From Sequoia sempervirens (lineage: Eukaryota; Streptophyta; Pinopsida; Cupressales; Cupressaceae), in the NCBI GenBank assembly GCA_007258455.2, contig VDFB02000001.1:10171755-10235754 (forward strand): DNA of 64,000 bases, given 5' to 3'. Below are positions 23,041 to 34,472 of this stretch, in pieces (position 1 is the stretch's first letter; every line of letters begins with the position of its first letter). Both the position numbers and the translations under genes were made by a program. The notes beneath the pieces are model-generated. The model had not been told where the DNA came from. It saw only the letters and a program-made list of their open reading frames with translations, and searched no databases.

Positions 23041-23240
23041 AAGACAATTTAAAAAATATATCAGAGTAAAATTAACATTTCTACTTTTCAAAAATAGCTG
23101 CTGTAAAATGATATGTCTCATTTAATCAGTTACAAAAAGACAATTTAAAAAATGTTATCAGAGTAAAATTTTAACATTACCCCTTTTTTCTCCTTTTTGA
23201 AAATATCTGCTGTACAATGATATGAATCATTCAATCAACC
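23041..23240. repeat. Imperfect tandem duplication (~100-bp unit, two copies)
   Basis: AAAGACAATTTAAAAAAT and the following TATCAGAGTAAAATT begin at 23041 and again at 23137. Both copies continue with an AAAATA(G/T)CTGCTGTA(A/C)AATGATATG segment. Copia B inserted exactly at the left edge of the first copy. Confidence 0.75.
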
Positions 23241-24203
23241 ACAACATTGTTTTGAAGACGGAAACCCAAATAACTTCTTTTTAGTTGAATGTATGCATAA
23301 AAATATCAAAAAGGAATTTAAAAATAACATAAATATGCTTCAAATTTTTACTGTGCCAACAAAAAGACATTTAATTGATTCAATAAGAGGAAGTGTAGAA
23401 TTTTTGAAACCAAAATTTGAATGTGCGGGGATAAAATATGTAAGTGGAATGATTGATTGATTGAATGAATGAATGCTTTTAATTGCGCCCACAAGACCAG
23501 CCAGTTTATGGGACCCAGGGAAAAGAACTGAAACTGCTTTATTTGCAACAGACAACAACCGCCGACCCCACCAACTACTCCTTGTCGCCCTTTAACTCTT
23601 TGCTGATTTTGTTTCTTTTGCTGTGTATTTTGATCAGGGACTTGATGTTTCAACAATCTTCTCCTCTTCAAACAAAACCGTTAACAATTTGACTTTAAAC
23701 AGATCTGAGTAACTGCCCCTGATGTCCTTGTAAGCCTTACACTGCATAACTTAGTGCCATTTTGTTTCCACTAAATACAAAGAACAGAAACAACAAATCC
23801 TATATGTCCACACCTCCTTGGATATTTTCCATCTTCCCGTGTCACATATCAGATGGCAAGAGCTAGTTCTTAATTGGACAATCAACATTTTAACCTTCCA
23901 CTTTATATCTGACCCAGGTAATATTTTTAGTCGTGATCACAAATAAAGTTAAAATGCAAAACATAATGTTCTTTTTTTTGACCAAGTTGTTTTGATTGAA
24001 CTACCCAATTTCTATTGGAAATTCTACCCACGTGATATAACCGATAGTCTGGGGCCAACTTCTGTTTGAATTTAAGCGAGCTTTGATCCGCGCGTTACAG
24101 GATGCAACAGAGTCTAGAGATCCTATCATCTCTAGGTGTATTAAATTTCACATACCAGCTGTAAAAAGTCAACCGTTCCCATTTAGACCATATCAGAAAT
24201 GAA
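23241..24203. other. Upstream flank of the WSD gene, nothing recognised
   Basis: Sequence of mixed composition with no ORF or repeat that I can support. It is the region between copia B and the gene and may hold distal regulatory sites. Confidence 0.5.
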
Positions 24204-24230
24204 ACCAATCATTCAAATCCCTTTTATAGT
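24204..24230 (+). promoter_or_regulatory. Candidate core promoter of the WSD gene
   Basis: A CCAAT box (AAACCAATCATTC) is followed by CTTTTATAGTG, a TATA-like box, about 145 bp before the start codon. The spacing suits a plant promoter. It is inferred from position and motif only. Confidence 0.35.
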
Positions 24231-24371
24231 GCAACTCCAAATGTGGCAGTTTGTTCGGTGCCCATCAATTCAATTGGATTGAAGATCATTTGTTTGGAGT
24301 GTACGGCAACATTAAACATAGGTATTCTTGAAGTGTAATATAATAATGAACACAAATGGAGAAAAAAGAGC

Positions 24372-27149
24372 ATGGAGGAGTTGAAGCAAACAAGAGCAAA
24401 ACCAATGGCGCAACATACATTGGGGTTGAAGAAGATTAATGTGAAAAGGAATGATTTTCATGAAGAAGAAGATGAACCCTTGTCTCCTTATGGATCCATA
24501 TTTTGCAATCCTTGGATGGATGCTTACATCTTGGTTATAATGGGCCTAAAAAAGCCAGTTCATGTGCCTTCCATGAAAACAGCTCTGCAATCAGTTCTCA
24601 GCAAACATAAGCGGTTTTCCAGCACAGTGGTCGGTATATGATCTTTTATGATACTTGTTTAACTTTGAGTTCTGGATTTTTAGCAGACATGATGTTTCTA
24701 CAGTCAATGCAAATAGTTTTGTTTCTAGAAACAAGCATGAAGTTTTTAATCACACTTTTGGGATTCTTTACGGATTCATTATCAATTTAAGAAGGGTAGT
24801 TGATATTAGTTATATTACAGTTCATGTAATATTCAAAAGATTGTTTTTGAAATTAAATGTGATCACCGAATGTGAATGAAAATGTGATTGAAAAATAGTT
24901 TTGCTGCATGGAGTTTTTAATAATCAAACTTTTGAGGTTCAGTAACAATTTAACAAAGGTAGTTGGTATTAAAGATTTTTTTTTGAAATTAAATGTGATG
25001 AGTGAATGTGATTGAAATCATTGATTGAAAAATATATACAATTGATTTTTGAAAAGGTTGATTGAAAAACATATATATGACAAAATGTGAAAAATTATTT
25101 AGTCAGTTTTACTGGATTTATTAGAGTTTTGTGGGTTTTGTAGGGTTGTTTGTTTAAACTATATTGGGTTTATGATATGTTTGTGGATGCAGACAGAATC
25201 TGAAAGCGGGAATCGAAAATGGGTGAGAAAGGAATTTGATATAGAAGAGCACGTTAAAGTAGTAGAGTTGAATGAGCAGTATAGAGAGAGTGCTGATTTT
25301 GTGGAGAAGTTTACAGCCGCCCTGGCCACTGCATCACCGCTTGAGCCCTCCATTCCTCTATGGCAAATCTATGTATTAAATTACAGATCAGCAGAGGCAG
25401 AAGCCAGTGTAGTTTTTAGAATCCATCACTGTATAGGAGATTGTGTGTCTCTTGTGTCCCTCCTGTTGGATTGCACCAGACAATGCTCACGTCCAGAATC
25501 CATGCCTAAAAGACGATCTCTGCAGAAACGAAACAGCGGTGCTCCATGGAACTTTATTACCTTTCTGCAAACAATGTGGACTGTGATATTTTCATTGTGG
25601 TGTACTGCATTGAATTTGCTTCATGCTGCTGCAACTCTCCTGTGTATTAAAGATAGTAAAATGGTTAGAGGACCCCCAAATGTAGTGTCTCATCCCAGGC
25701 GTCTTGCTCATGTTACAGTGGATCTTGAGGACATTGCCATAGTCAAGAAGGCTATTAATGGGGTATGAACAAACATATGCATTTAACTAGCCTTGTTAGC
25801 TAATGCCATGCATTAAAATGTGATGTACTGTTTTATTGGATTGAGTATGCAGACAGTGAATGATGTTGTTACTGGAATGCTTTCGGCTGGATTCATGAGA
25901 TATTTCAACCGCTTATGTTGTACGTATTTTGCTCTTGATCCCTTCTTTGTGCAGGAATATAGTTGTTCATTTTTGGCACACACACTGCTAATCACACATT
26001 TCCAGTAGTAAACTAGACTTCAATGCCACTTTCATGAAATTTAAATTCATTAAACCCATTGGAAAATTATAAGATAGCTGAAATTGCTTGTTATTTGGGG
26101 TTTGGATACTTCCAATAACAGACATCATGTTGGGTGTTTAAGCTGTTGCTGATAACCACTATTGGGTTATTCCATCCATTATTGTGTTCCTTTTTTCAAT
26201 AACACCCATTTTCTTACCCTGAAATTTTGACAATTTTATTCTTTGGGACATTGTAGCCAAAGATGGAGAACGTTCCAGAACTCCACGGATTCGAGCACTT
26301 GTGCCAGTGAATGTCAGATCATTACCAGGACTCCATGTAAGAATATGAACCAATTCTAATGCTCAAACTATATATACAATTTCTTGAACCATATCTGCTA
26401 AGTTCCATTTATTTATTTTCTCAGAAGATAGAAGAGATGATGAAGAATGGGAAGAAAGCAAGGTGGGGCAATGCATTTGGCATGTGGATTCTCCCCATTG
26501 ATGTAAAGCAGCAACAACAGTATCTCAAGTATTGCAGGCTGGCAAAGGATCGCTCTGTTATGAAGAAGGCATCTTTCGAAGCGCCATTTACCCACTCCTT
26601 TCTAGACGTGTTGCTTCGTCTCTGTGGCTGGCAGGCACCTGCCGCCGTCACACTGAGAATGTTGTCGAACACTACGCTTGTGTTTTCAAACGTATTAGGC
26701 CCACTCGAACAAGTTCAGTTCCTTGACAATCCAGTTTCTCACATAGTCACAACAGTCTCTGGTCTGCCCCAGGTGGGTTTTTAAACATTCTAACTGCAGT
26801 TTGTAACTTGTTACTTATCTACATAATAATATCATAATAGTTTTACACATTGATAAATTCTTCTTACTTATCTACATACTGCAGAGTTTTTTCTTTTTTT
26901 TTTGAAAGAAAAAACTATGAATAACTGTGCTCATTAATGTGGATGTTTTTATGACAGGGATTAGTTGTGCATTTCCAGAGCTATGCAGGAAAAGCAAAGC
27001 TCGCAGCAATGGCTGCTGATAATGTTTTTCCGGAGCCTGACAAACTGTGCATGGATTGTTCTTATGCTTTGTCTCAAATGAAACAGGAGGCTCTTCTTCT
27101 AAATAACTTTACCAGCACAGCTAATGCACCAGCATCAAAATTGCCATGA
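24372..27149 (+). CDS. WSD: Wax ester synthase/diacylglycerol acyltransferase (WSD-type), six exons
   Basis: Exons by GT-AG boundaries and frame are 24372-24629, 25193-25762, 25853-25919, 26257-26336, 26425-26772 and 26958-27149. The sum is 1,515 nt with no stop, giving 504 residues (family about 480-500). The N-terminal WS/DGAT domain includes SPYGSIFCNPWMD, IPLWQIYVLN and the active-site region HHCIGDC (residues 164-170). A hydrophobic segment follows at about 206-235. TVNDVVTG and PRIRALVPVNVRSLPGLH lead into the DUF1298 C-terminal domain (WGNAFGMWILPID, SNVLGP). Such enzymes join fatty alcohol or diacylglycerol to acyl-CoA at the ER to make wax esters for the cuticle. The canonical motif is HHxxxDG; here the last Gly is Cys, so activity is uncertain. 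The exon 1 donor could be 3 nt earlier. The gene stands alone. Confidence 0.93.
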
Positions 27150-27326
27150 TCTATCTGATGTCACTGGCAGCCTGCATGTTTGCAGGTTATGCAGTCTGTA
27201 CAGTCTAAATCTGTTTGGTAGAGATTCAGTATCACGTGAAACACATTTGTTGAAGTAAACTCCAATTTATTTCTGGAATGTAGCCCAGAGTGATTATAAA
27301 TTATATATAATTCTGAAAATATCTAA

Positions 27327-27742
27327 GGGAGAGGGCCCTATCGTGGGTAGGTTAATTTTGACCCCTGCTCCACGTCATCAGCGTCCGAGTGGGGTTTTTT
27401 TTTTGGCCACGTCCGTTGACCATTGAATTGGCAGTATGAAAAAAACTTTTGGGGAAATTTCGAGCACATTTTCCAAGGTTTTGGGGGTGTTTTTCAAAAA
27501 CCACAAAAAAGAGCCAAAAAAAAGTGATGCACCGATAGTGGGTAACTAAGTCATATAATATTGGTATGCTGATGTGGCGTTACATGATTGGTCAATTTGT
27601 ATATTTTTCGAATTGAAGGGATTGGTAGTTGGATACTAAGTGTAAATTTATTGACACTTTTACTGCCCAACAGTGGTCCCCGGACTGTCCAAAGTTGGCC
27701 ACCAGGCTGTCCATAGCTATACCAGCTATTCCTATCCTCTCC
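27327..27742. mobile_element. Candidate MITE, 416 bp
   Basis: GGGAGAGG at the left end is matched by CCTCTCCC at the right end. The left flank is TAA and the right flank TTA, so the inverted match extends to TAAGGGAGAGG. Inside are two related blocks, TATCGTGGGTAGGTTAA and GATAGTGGGTAACTAA, and no ORF. A TWA-type flank would suggest a PIF/Harbinger-type MITE, but the terminal repeat is short. The region lies just downstream of the WSD gene. Confidence 0.4.
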
Positions 27743-28248
27743 CTTATACTTAGGTCAAAAGCTATCTGATATAATTGTCTTAATTGTTCTGTCCTGCAAC
27801 AAATTTATTACAGTTGCACCCAATCTTTTTTATCTGCTAATGGTCCTAAAGTTTAAAAGCAGGAGCTACCTTGTGTCATAACATATTCATTGTAAAACAG
27901 AGTAGTACAAAAGTGATAATTGCGATGCTCAAGCTGAAGTGCGCATAATCAGTCAATACTGAATTTGTCAGGTTTTCACATGCTGTATTAATGAATATAA
28001 ATCTTTAGTATTTCTATGCCTGGGATTGCTGTCACGCAGTTTTTTGTGATCTTATCTATATTCAAAATGGTTTTTTAAAAGTATATTTTGTTTTATTTTT
28101 AAAAAGTGTATTATATGTGAGATATGCATTTGATTATAATTTTATATAATTTTTATTTTTATTTTTTTTAATATGATAACAGTTTTTCTAAAGTTTTAAT
28201 TTTATTTTATAATAAAATATATAAATATAATTAAATAGGCAACAAATT
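27743..28248. other. AT-rich spacer, nothing recognised
   Basis: There are long A/T runs and no gene or clear repeat. Any 3' processing signal of the WSD gene lies before this region and is not obvious. Confidence 0.5.
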
Positions 28249-29185
28249 AAGTCATGGGAAGAAGTATTGAAATGTAATTTATAATCTATTATTAAATTAA
28301 ATATTACTATCTTTTAAATGATCTAAATGTTATTAATATTTTTAAGTTAAAATTTATATTGATAAGATACCCTATTAAAAATTAGTATTTGATTCATATA
28401 ATTTAAAGAGTTTGAATGTTATTAATATAATTGTCATGTTATAAAAAGATGCAATTTTGTTATTTATAAAATATTTAAGACTTTTGAGTGACCTCTTTGT
28501 TTTTATAAGGATAAATATACATGTTTATGTCATTTTTCATTAATTTTGTGTTTGAGAGAATGTTTATATATATCAACGACGACTTAACCTTGTGTTAAAT
28601 TTAGTTGATTCTATATATACACACATGTACTTGCACATATTTAGTCTTGCATATAGTAAATGTTCTATCAATATTTTTTGAGTTCATATGAACCCATCTC
28701 TCATAAGAATTAGTGGTCCACTTAGCTCTCACTGTATCTAGGTGATGTTCATAAGGATGAAGCATTGGATTGCTCCAACTCAAATGTGATGAACATTGAG
28801 TTTTCCATAAGAGAAAGCCTACTTAGCTTGTTACTTTCTTTGCAAAATCTTCAGCAAGTATTGTAATATATAGATCATTTAAAAGATAGTAATATTTATT
28901 TTAATAATAGATTATAAAATATATTTTAGTACTCCTTCCCATGACTTCTGAAGATAGTCAAAAGGTGTTGGCATATCTCTTGAGTATTAAATATATATAA
29001 ACATTCTCTCAAACACAAAATTAAATGAAAAATGACATAAACATGTATATTTATCCTTATAAAAACAAAGAGGTCACTCAAAAGTCTTAAATATTTTATA
29101 AATAACAAAATTGCATCTTTCTATTACATGACAATTATATTAATAACATTCACAATCTAAAAATTATATAGATCAAATACTAATT
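28249..29185. repeat. Rearranged inverted repeats A-B...A'-B'
   Basis: Segment A (28249-28331) is the inverse of A' (28861-28947), and segment B (28379-28573, about 195 bp, nearly identical) is the inverse of B' (28991-29185). A simple palindrome would give the order A-B-B'-A', but here it is A-B-A'-B'. In addition GCATATCTCTTGAGTATT occurs as a direct repeat on both sides of B' (28971 and 29291). No ORF is credible; a 60-codon minus-strand frame at 28601-28783 has no recognised domain. Confidence 0.8.
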
Positions 29186-29509
29186 CCTTCCTCCCCCATT
29201 TTCGATTCTCGCTTTAGTTTCTGTCTACATCCACAAACATATCATAAGCCAAATCAACTTAGTTTTAGTTGTATGATAAGATTGTTGGAAGCATATCTCT
29301 TGAGTATTTATTTGTTGATCACGCATAAATGAGTATCATGATTTATCTTCTTTGATTTTGAGATAAGACTTAAACATATAAATGATATTTCTTACTTTGA
29401 TTAGAAAATTTAGTTATTACACATTATGCACCAATATACAAACCCAATAAATGAGAAAATCAAAATTAGGCTCAACTAAACATGAAATCAACTCTAAACC
29501 AAACACCCA

Positions 29510-30420
29510 TTTGAAGGGTGTGTGTTAGATAGTTTTGTGACTAGTTTTTTGTCCTTGTTGCACTTGGGTGGGTGACAATTGACGAAGAACTGCCTGGGAA
29601 ATGAGACCCTAGAAAGGGTCATGTACCCACCTATGCAGTTACATTAAACCTAGATTAGAAAACAGAACTACATATTCATAACACCAAATGAATCCTTTAG
29701 TATCTTGATCTCGTGGATACAGGGTATGTAGGTAGTCTGGAAGACGAAGGACGTCTCCACTACTCAGATACTAAGGATATAGGATGATTGTATAAAACTC
29801 TTCGTAAACAAGGAATGAAATTTATAATCAAAGGATAAGTAAGAAAACATTTTAAAAAAAGGTCACTGATACTCAAAAGAATCCCTGGGGTGGATTAGTC
29901 AGGTACTTGGCTGGTTGCTCGAAATCCAAGGGAAAGTACAAGACCTTTTTACTTAACAAAAAATTATTGGAGTCCTTGGTACAACATATATAGGCATATT
30001 GTTATACCTCTTATAGTTGACTCAGGACTCGGTTGGTCTCGACGAGTCTAAGTCTCTGGTCAGAGCAAACTCTTTGTTACCTTTCCTATAAGCCGTATGG
30101 TTATCATGCTTTCCTATCCCATATTGGATAAAGGTATGGTCAATTAGACCACTTATATGCCAAATGATAGAAGAGCCCGTATTGGCTATGAATTTTATTG
30201 CTCGTTTGGAACCCTCTAGCCCGAATGGCTATTTAGTTTCCTGAGTACTCAGTTTGACCTAAAGATATTAACTTAAAAAAAAAATTATTAACTAAGTAAA
30301 GGCGAAGAAGAAAGCACTAAATTAAAACAACTTAAACCTAAAGAAAAAAAATATTAATCAAGACCTACTCGGGTCTTTACTTGTGGTATCAAAGAGACAA
30401 GTTTTCCTAGATCAATTCTT
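29510..30420 (+). repeat. Gypsy LTR-like remnant with primer site
   Basis: GGGTATGTAGGTAGTCTGGA at about 29722 resembles the GGTACGTAGGCAGTCT block common in the LTRs of plant Ty3/gypsy elements. GTGGTATCAAAGAGACAAG at about 30386 resembles an initiator-tRNA-Met primer site, so 29510-30385 would be a 5' LTR on the plus strand. No second LTR or pol domain follows, and the ends are not sharp. Confidence 0.4.
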
Positions 30421-32159
30421 AGGAATTGAACAAAGATTGAAAATAGTAGGCAAGTGTCTAAGTATGTAGATTCTTACTGCTTTTATGCATGAAATTTAGA
30501 TGTGTTGTTATTGTTTACTCCAATGCTTTATAGTGTTTGATTAGGATATGAGCACTTAATGATTATCTTATGATTATAATGAATGCATGGAAAGTCTTTA
30601 AATACTAGTAGATGACATCAAATAGAGTCTACTATCTCAAGATAAAATATGAGTTTAAATAGAAAATAAAAGTTCACAATTGTGAGGTCACACTACAACT
30701 ATAGACTTGTACTGGAATGGGCTAGTGATCAAATATAGGTTACACACATCAAAATGGAGGTAGGTGCATAGATATGTGTAATACGTGAGTGGATAAGGCA
30801 TGTGTATGTGAGAGAGGGAAAGGGAGGTGCTAAGGAAGGGGTTAGTCTAGGCAAAGGGTGGGCATATAAGGATATGTGCAAAATAAAAGAAAAATAAGAA
30901 AATGAACCTAACATCATATAAAATTGCATCATTAGCACTATATACATATATCAAAACATTACCTCAAAATAGATAAGAAATTTACATAAATATTTAAATT
31001 TGACTATCAGAAAATAAAAATCTAAGAACCATAATTTTTTTTTGTTCATTTGAGGTCTAATTATCCTTAGATCTATTTTTTTGTAAACTAATAGTTTTTT
31101 TTGGATAAAAACTAAAGATTAAGGGGTATCCATTTTACCAAAGTCCCCTTGAGCACAATCCCAATCTCACTTCTTATTGATTAAACCTTCAACAATTTGA
31201 ACCTAGGTGGATAGCATAATAAAGAAACATACCATCACCTTAACTAAGTATACTCAACCAATTAAACTATAACCCTTCGATAAAATCGCAAATTTTCAAA
31301 CTATTAATTTTAATAAACTTTAAACATTTATTAGTCGATAGGCTACATACAGTGTGAGATTTGAGCCTAAAACAAGTCTCACACCTGCAAAACACTATTG
31401 AGTCATCAGAAAACAAGTTTTAGTTGTTGATTAATTGGTAAATCGACTGTCGTTGGTAATCGATTTTCATTTAATGGTAAAAGCCTCCAAAATCTCACTT
31501 ATCACATAAAAGCCAAATAAATATTCATTTGACAACTAGATGGGAACATTCTATTTTCATTTTTAGTGTTTTTTTGTCAATTTGATGGCAACTTTCTTTT
31601 CTCATTTACATTGCTTTATGTTTTAAATCTATATGCAAATATTTCAAAATCAGATAATACTTAATTTCTTTAAGGAAAAAATCTAGATTTGTCTAAGATT
31701 ATTTTGTTCCATTATTCAACACTTATTAATAATTGTTTAATCCAGCGACATACAACTAAAATTTGCAACACATGGCATCCATACACACCCACAAAAACAC
31801 ATACTTTTTAACATATTAACATACATTTAATTTTCTATCCGCACAATCCTTGGACCTCCTTTAGATACAAGTGCTAGTTATAATTTCTTAAAGTGATTTT
31901 TAATATGTAACCCCTTTTTCTCTGCCTCCCCCTCTCTTTTTAGCTTTTTCTTGATCCATAACTCACCAGCTTTTGTCTTTTTTATCTCTCTATTATTCTA
32001 ACGATAGACCACCAAATGTGATAGGAAAATATTCTCTCACAAACTAATCCAAAAACAACACCCATAAAGATGAGTAATCACTGGCAATAATAATAATTTT
32101 ACATCCATCAAAAATTTCTCTACCTAGCGACTGGGATCAGGAAATAAAGAATTAAAATG
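30421..32159. other. AT-rich spacer, no gene recognised
   Basis: A minus-strand frame at 30729-30947 is low in complexity and lies in a GA-rich strand, so I do not count it. Nothing else is supported. Confidence 0.5.
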
Positions 32160-32498
32160 TCACTACCTGTCACTGCCATGGTTTAAAATGTAGGTGGCGT
32201 GATGGAACGTTCCTGACAGACCTACTCCGTTACTCTCTCTGAGCACATCACCTTCCCAAGTCACAAAGTCCATCACGGTTCAAAGTATAAAAGCAACATG
32301 TTTTTACGTTCCACGCTCCGCCTTCTGATTGGTAGCGAGAGTGACGCAGGCGAGATGCACGTGTGCGGGTGGTAACTAAAAAGCCGGTGTTTACAGCCGA
32401 AGCGGATACGAGATCGGCCTTTCCTATCGCACCCTATTCAATGTTATTTTTAGATCGTATAATGAAGCGTAACTAGCAAATTGAACCAACGTTGGTGG
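32160..32498. promoter_or_regulatory. Orphan GC-rich promoter-like patch
   Basis: In an AT-rich setting this block has many CpG sites, a perfect palindrome GGAACGTTCC (32204-32213, heat-shock-element-like), a G-box-type TGCACGTGTGC near 32356, an inverted CCAAT box (TGATTGGTAG) near 32325 and TATAAAAG near 32287. No gene start follows on either strand. It could be a detached or captured promoter, or the edge of a lost gene. Confidence 0.35.
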
Positions 32499-32830
32499 TT
32501 GAGGGAGAGCGGTCAGTAGTTGTTCAGGGTCTAATAGTCGTGCAGTCAATTGTAATTATAATATTCAGTATTACCACATATTTATAGTATATATTGTAAA
32601 TAAATAGTCTAAATGTAAATAAAAAAATAACCTAAAGTTGATCAAAAGTGAACCCATACTTACACATGAGAACTTCTAAATGTTATATAAAAAAAAACAT
32701 AAATACATTTATGAAGAAGTGAAATAAGTATATTTTTGTCTCAAATAAAATATCATAGATATCTACTACAAGTGTGACATTTAAAAAATAAAATGCACAT
32801 GTAATAAAATAAGACACTCATTTAAACAAG
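32499..32830 (+). repeat. Dispersed ~330-bp repeat, copy 2
   Basis: It is the inverse of 16331-16663 and runs from GAGGGAGAGCGGTCAGTAGT to CACTCATTTAAACAAG. It is non-coding. The homology stops sharply at the AACAAG end, which supports a discrete element. Confidence 0.78.
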
Positions 32831-33149
32831 TATTGATTAGGTAATTTTAATATATATTTTTAATTTATTATTAAATTAATTTAAAAAATATTTCTAAAGA
32901 TTAAAAATAGAAGTTAGGAAGTGTTTAAATTCTTATAATCATCTAATTCATTCCTAAAAAAAATTACTTTCTTAAAACCCTCATGAAAATGTTATACTTG
33001 CCTAAGGAATAGATCCACACCTTAAGATATAAACCCTCAAACTCTCTAAATTATAATTGTCATCTTCTTAAGATGCTACAGTTAACATATAGAAATATTA
33101 CCTCGGGTGAAAAAGTATTGTTCTATAATGTTTAAAATTATTTATCTCG

Positions 33150-34088
33150 ATTGGTATATGAGCTTTGCTAGGGTTTGTGTTTTCTACAGTCATTTTAGGC
33201 CCCTCTTGCATCATACTGCGCAGCAAACCCCTCTTTTCTTGTGTGTACGACCGCATTTACTGTGGCTTTTTTGTTTTAATATGCCTTCAACCGGCTCTAA
33301 TCCAACAGTTCATGTTGGTGTTAGCGGTTCGACGATGATGCTCAATGGCTCCGCCTCCAAACAAACGTCCCCAAAAATTTGTTTTGAAAGTTTTCTACGA
33401 GGTAAGATTTCTGATTCCCCAGCTGATGTGGTTTTTCGTTTACCAGATTTTGATTTTGCTTGTCAATGGCTTGAGCAACACACCCTTGTGGGTTATTTTG
33501 TTGGAAGGACTCCCCCTGAAAGTGTGCTTAAAGAATGGGTCAGCAAGGCCTGGGTCCCTCATGGGGTCTACCTTGAGATGGTCCAAAATTTAACCAAGGG
33601 TTTTTTTCTGATCTACTTTGCGGAAGTTAATAATATCCAGACCATTTTAGGCCATGATCCCTGGTATGTTAGGTCATCTTTGTTGGTTTTCCATGTGTGG
33701 ACCCGAGATTTTGCTGTCTCAGATGACACCGGGTTGTAGGTCCCGGTTTGGATTGAATTCCCTGGTTTGCCTTTGTCTTGTGTGCCTTTTTTGAATCATA
33801 TTGCTTCCTCACTAGGGAGAGTTATTTGTGTAGAGCCCAATAGGTTTTTCCAAGCCCGACCCCAGAAATGGGTCTATGTGGAAATAAATCTTTTTAAGGA
33901 TTTGAAAGAATCCATTGACATTCAAATTGGAGCTCTTCGGCATACCCAGAAAGTCACTTACTTTAATCTTCCCAACACATGCTATAGGTGTCAGTTAGTA
34001 GAGCACAAGATTAAGGACTACCCCTTGGCAGTGCATCATACACCTTCTTCGCCACTAGACTCTGAAAAGCCTCGTCAGGCGAAGCCGT
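33150..34088 (+). mobile_element. L1-type LINE b, 5' part (continues at 44801)
   Basis: This is the 5' region and ORF1 start of a LINE whose remainder lies beyond the CACTA insertion. Without the CACTA the element is about 5.8 kb, a normal full length for plant L1. The exact 5' end and target duplication are not visible; 33150 is an estimate. Confidence 0.8.
33281..34088 (+). pseudogene. LINE b ORF1, N-terminal part (DUF4283, zinc knuckle)
   Basis: The frame begins MPSTGSNPTVHVG and holds the DUF4283 domain found in plant L1 ORF1 proteins (VVFRLPDFDFACQWLEQ, VWIEFPGLPLSCVPFL). A zinc knuckle CYRCQLVEHKIKDYP follows, whose last Cys is replaced. ORF1 proteins bind the LINE RNA. One in-frame TAG at 33736-33738 interrupts it. 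The frame runs into the CACTA at 34088 after the codons for QAKP, and the same frame resumes at 44804. Confidence 0.88.
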
Positions 34089-34111
34089 CACTACTGTATT
34101 TGACTCCAAAT
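34089..34111 (+). repeat. Left terminal inverted repeat of the CACTA element
   Basis: CACTACTGTATTTGACTCC plus AAAT. It pairs with 44778-44800 at about 17 of 23 positions, with CACTA and ATTTGACT exact. Confidence 0.8.
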
Positions 34112-34472
34112 TTTGACGAATGCTTGTTGGTATTTTGAAAAGCTATTGTCGAAATACTGATGAAACACTCATATAAATTTCTTCGCTTTCACGACCAACT
34201 TTTATACGTTGAAAACATGACCCAACATTGTTAGTCATCACCACAGAAAGTGGAATTGTTGTTTGTTGAAAAATTGACAAACGTTCATTGCAATTTCGAC
34301 GAACAATCACCAAACATTCGTCACATGTATAGCAACTTCGTCAGAGGTTTTAGTGGTTTGTTGATTTAGGTGTGTCAAAATTGCTACAAAAATATCGTCA
34401 CATGTATAGCAACTTCATTAGATGTTTTATTGTTTCGTCAGTTTAGGTTCATCGAAATTGCGATGAAACTTG
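34112..34472. repeat. Left subterminal repeat region of the CACTA element
   Basis: Short motifs of the type TTGACGAA, GTCGAAA, TCGACGAA and TTCGTCA recur in both orientations. Two related segments each contain TCGTCACATGTATAGCAACT (near 34318 and 34398). Such motifs bind transposition factors in characterised CACTA elements. Confidence 0.65.

Noticed and set aside
29510..30385. Complete gypsy element
   Set aside because: Only one LTR-like end and a primer-like site are seen; there is no second LTR, pol domain or target duplication.
30729..30947. Minus-strand 72-codon ORF
   Set aside because: Low-complexity composition, no start context, no homologous motif.
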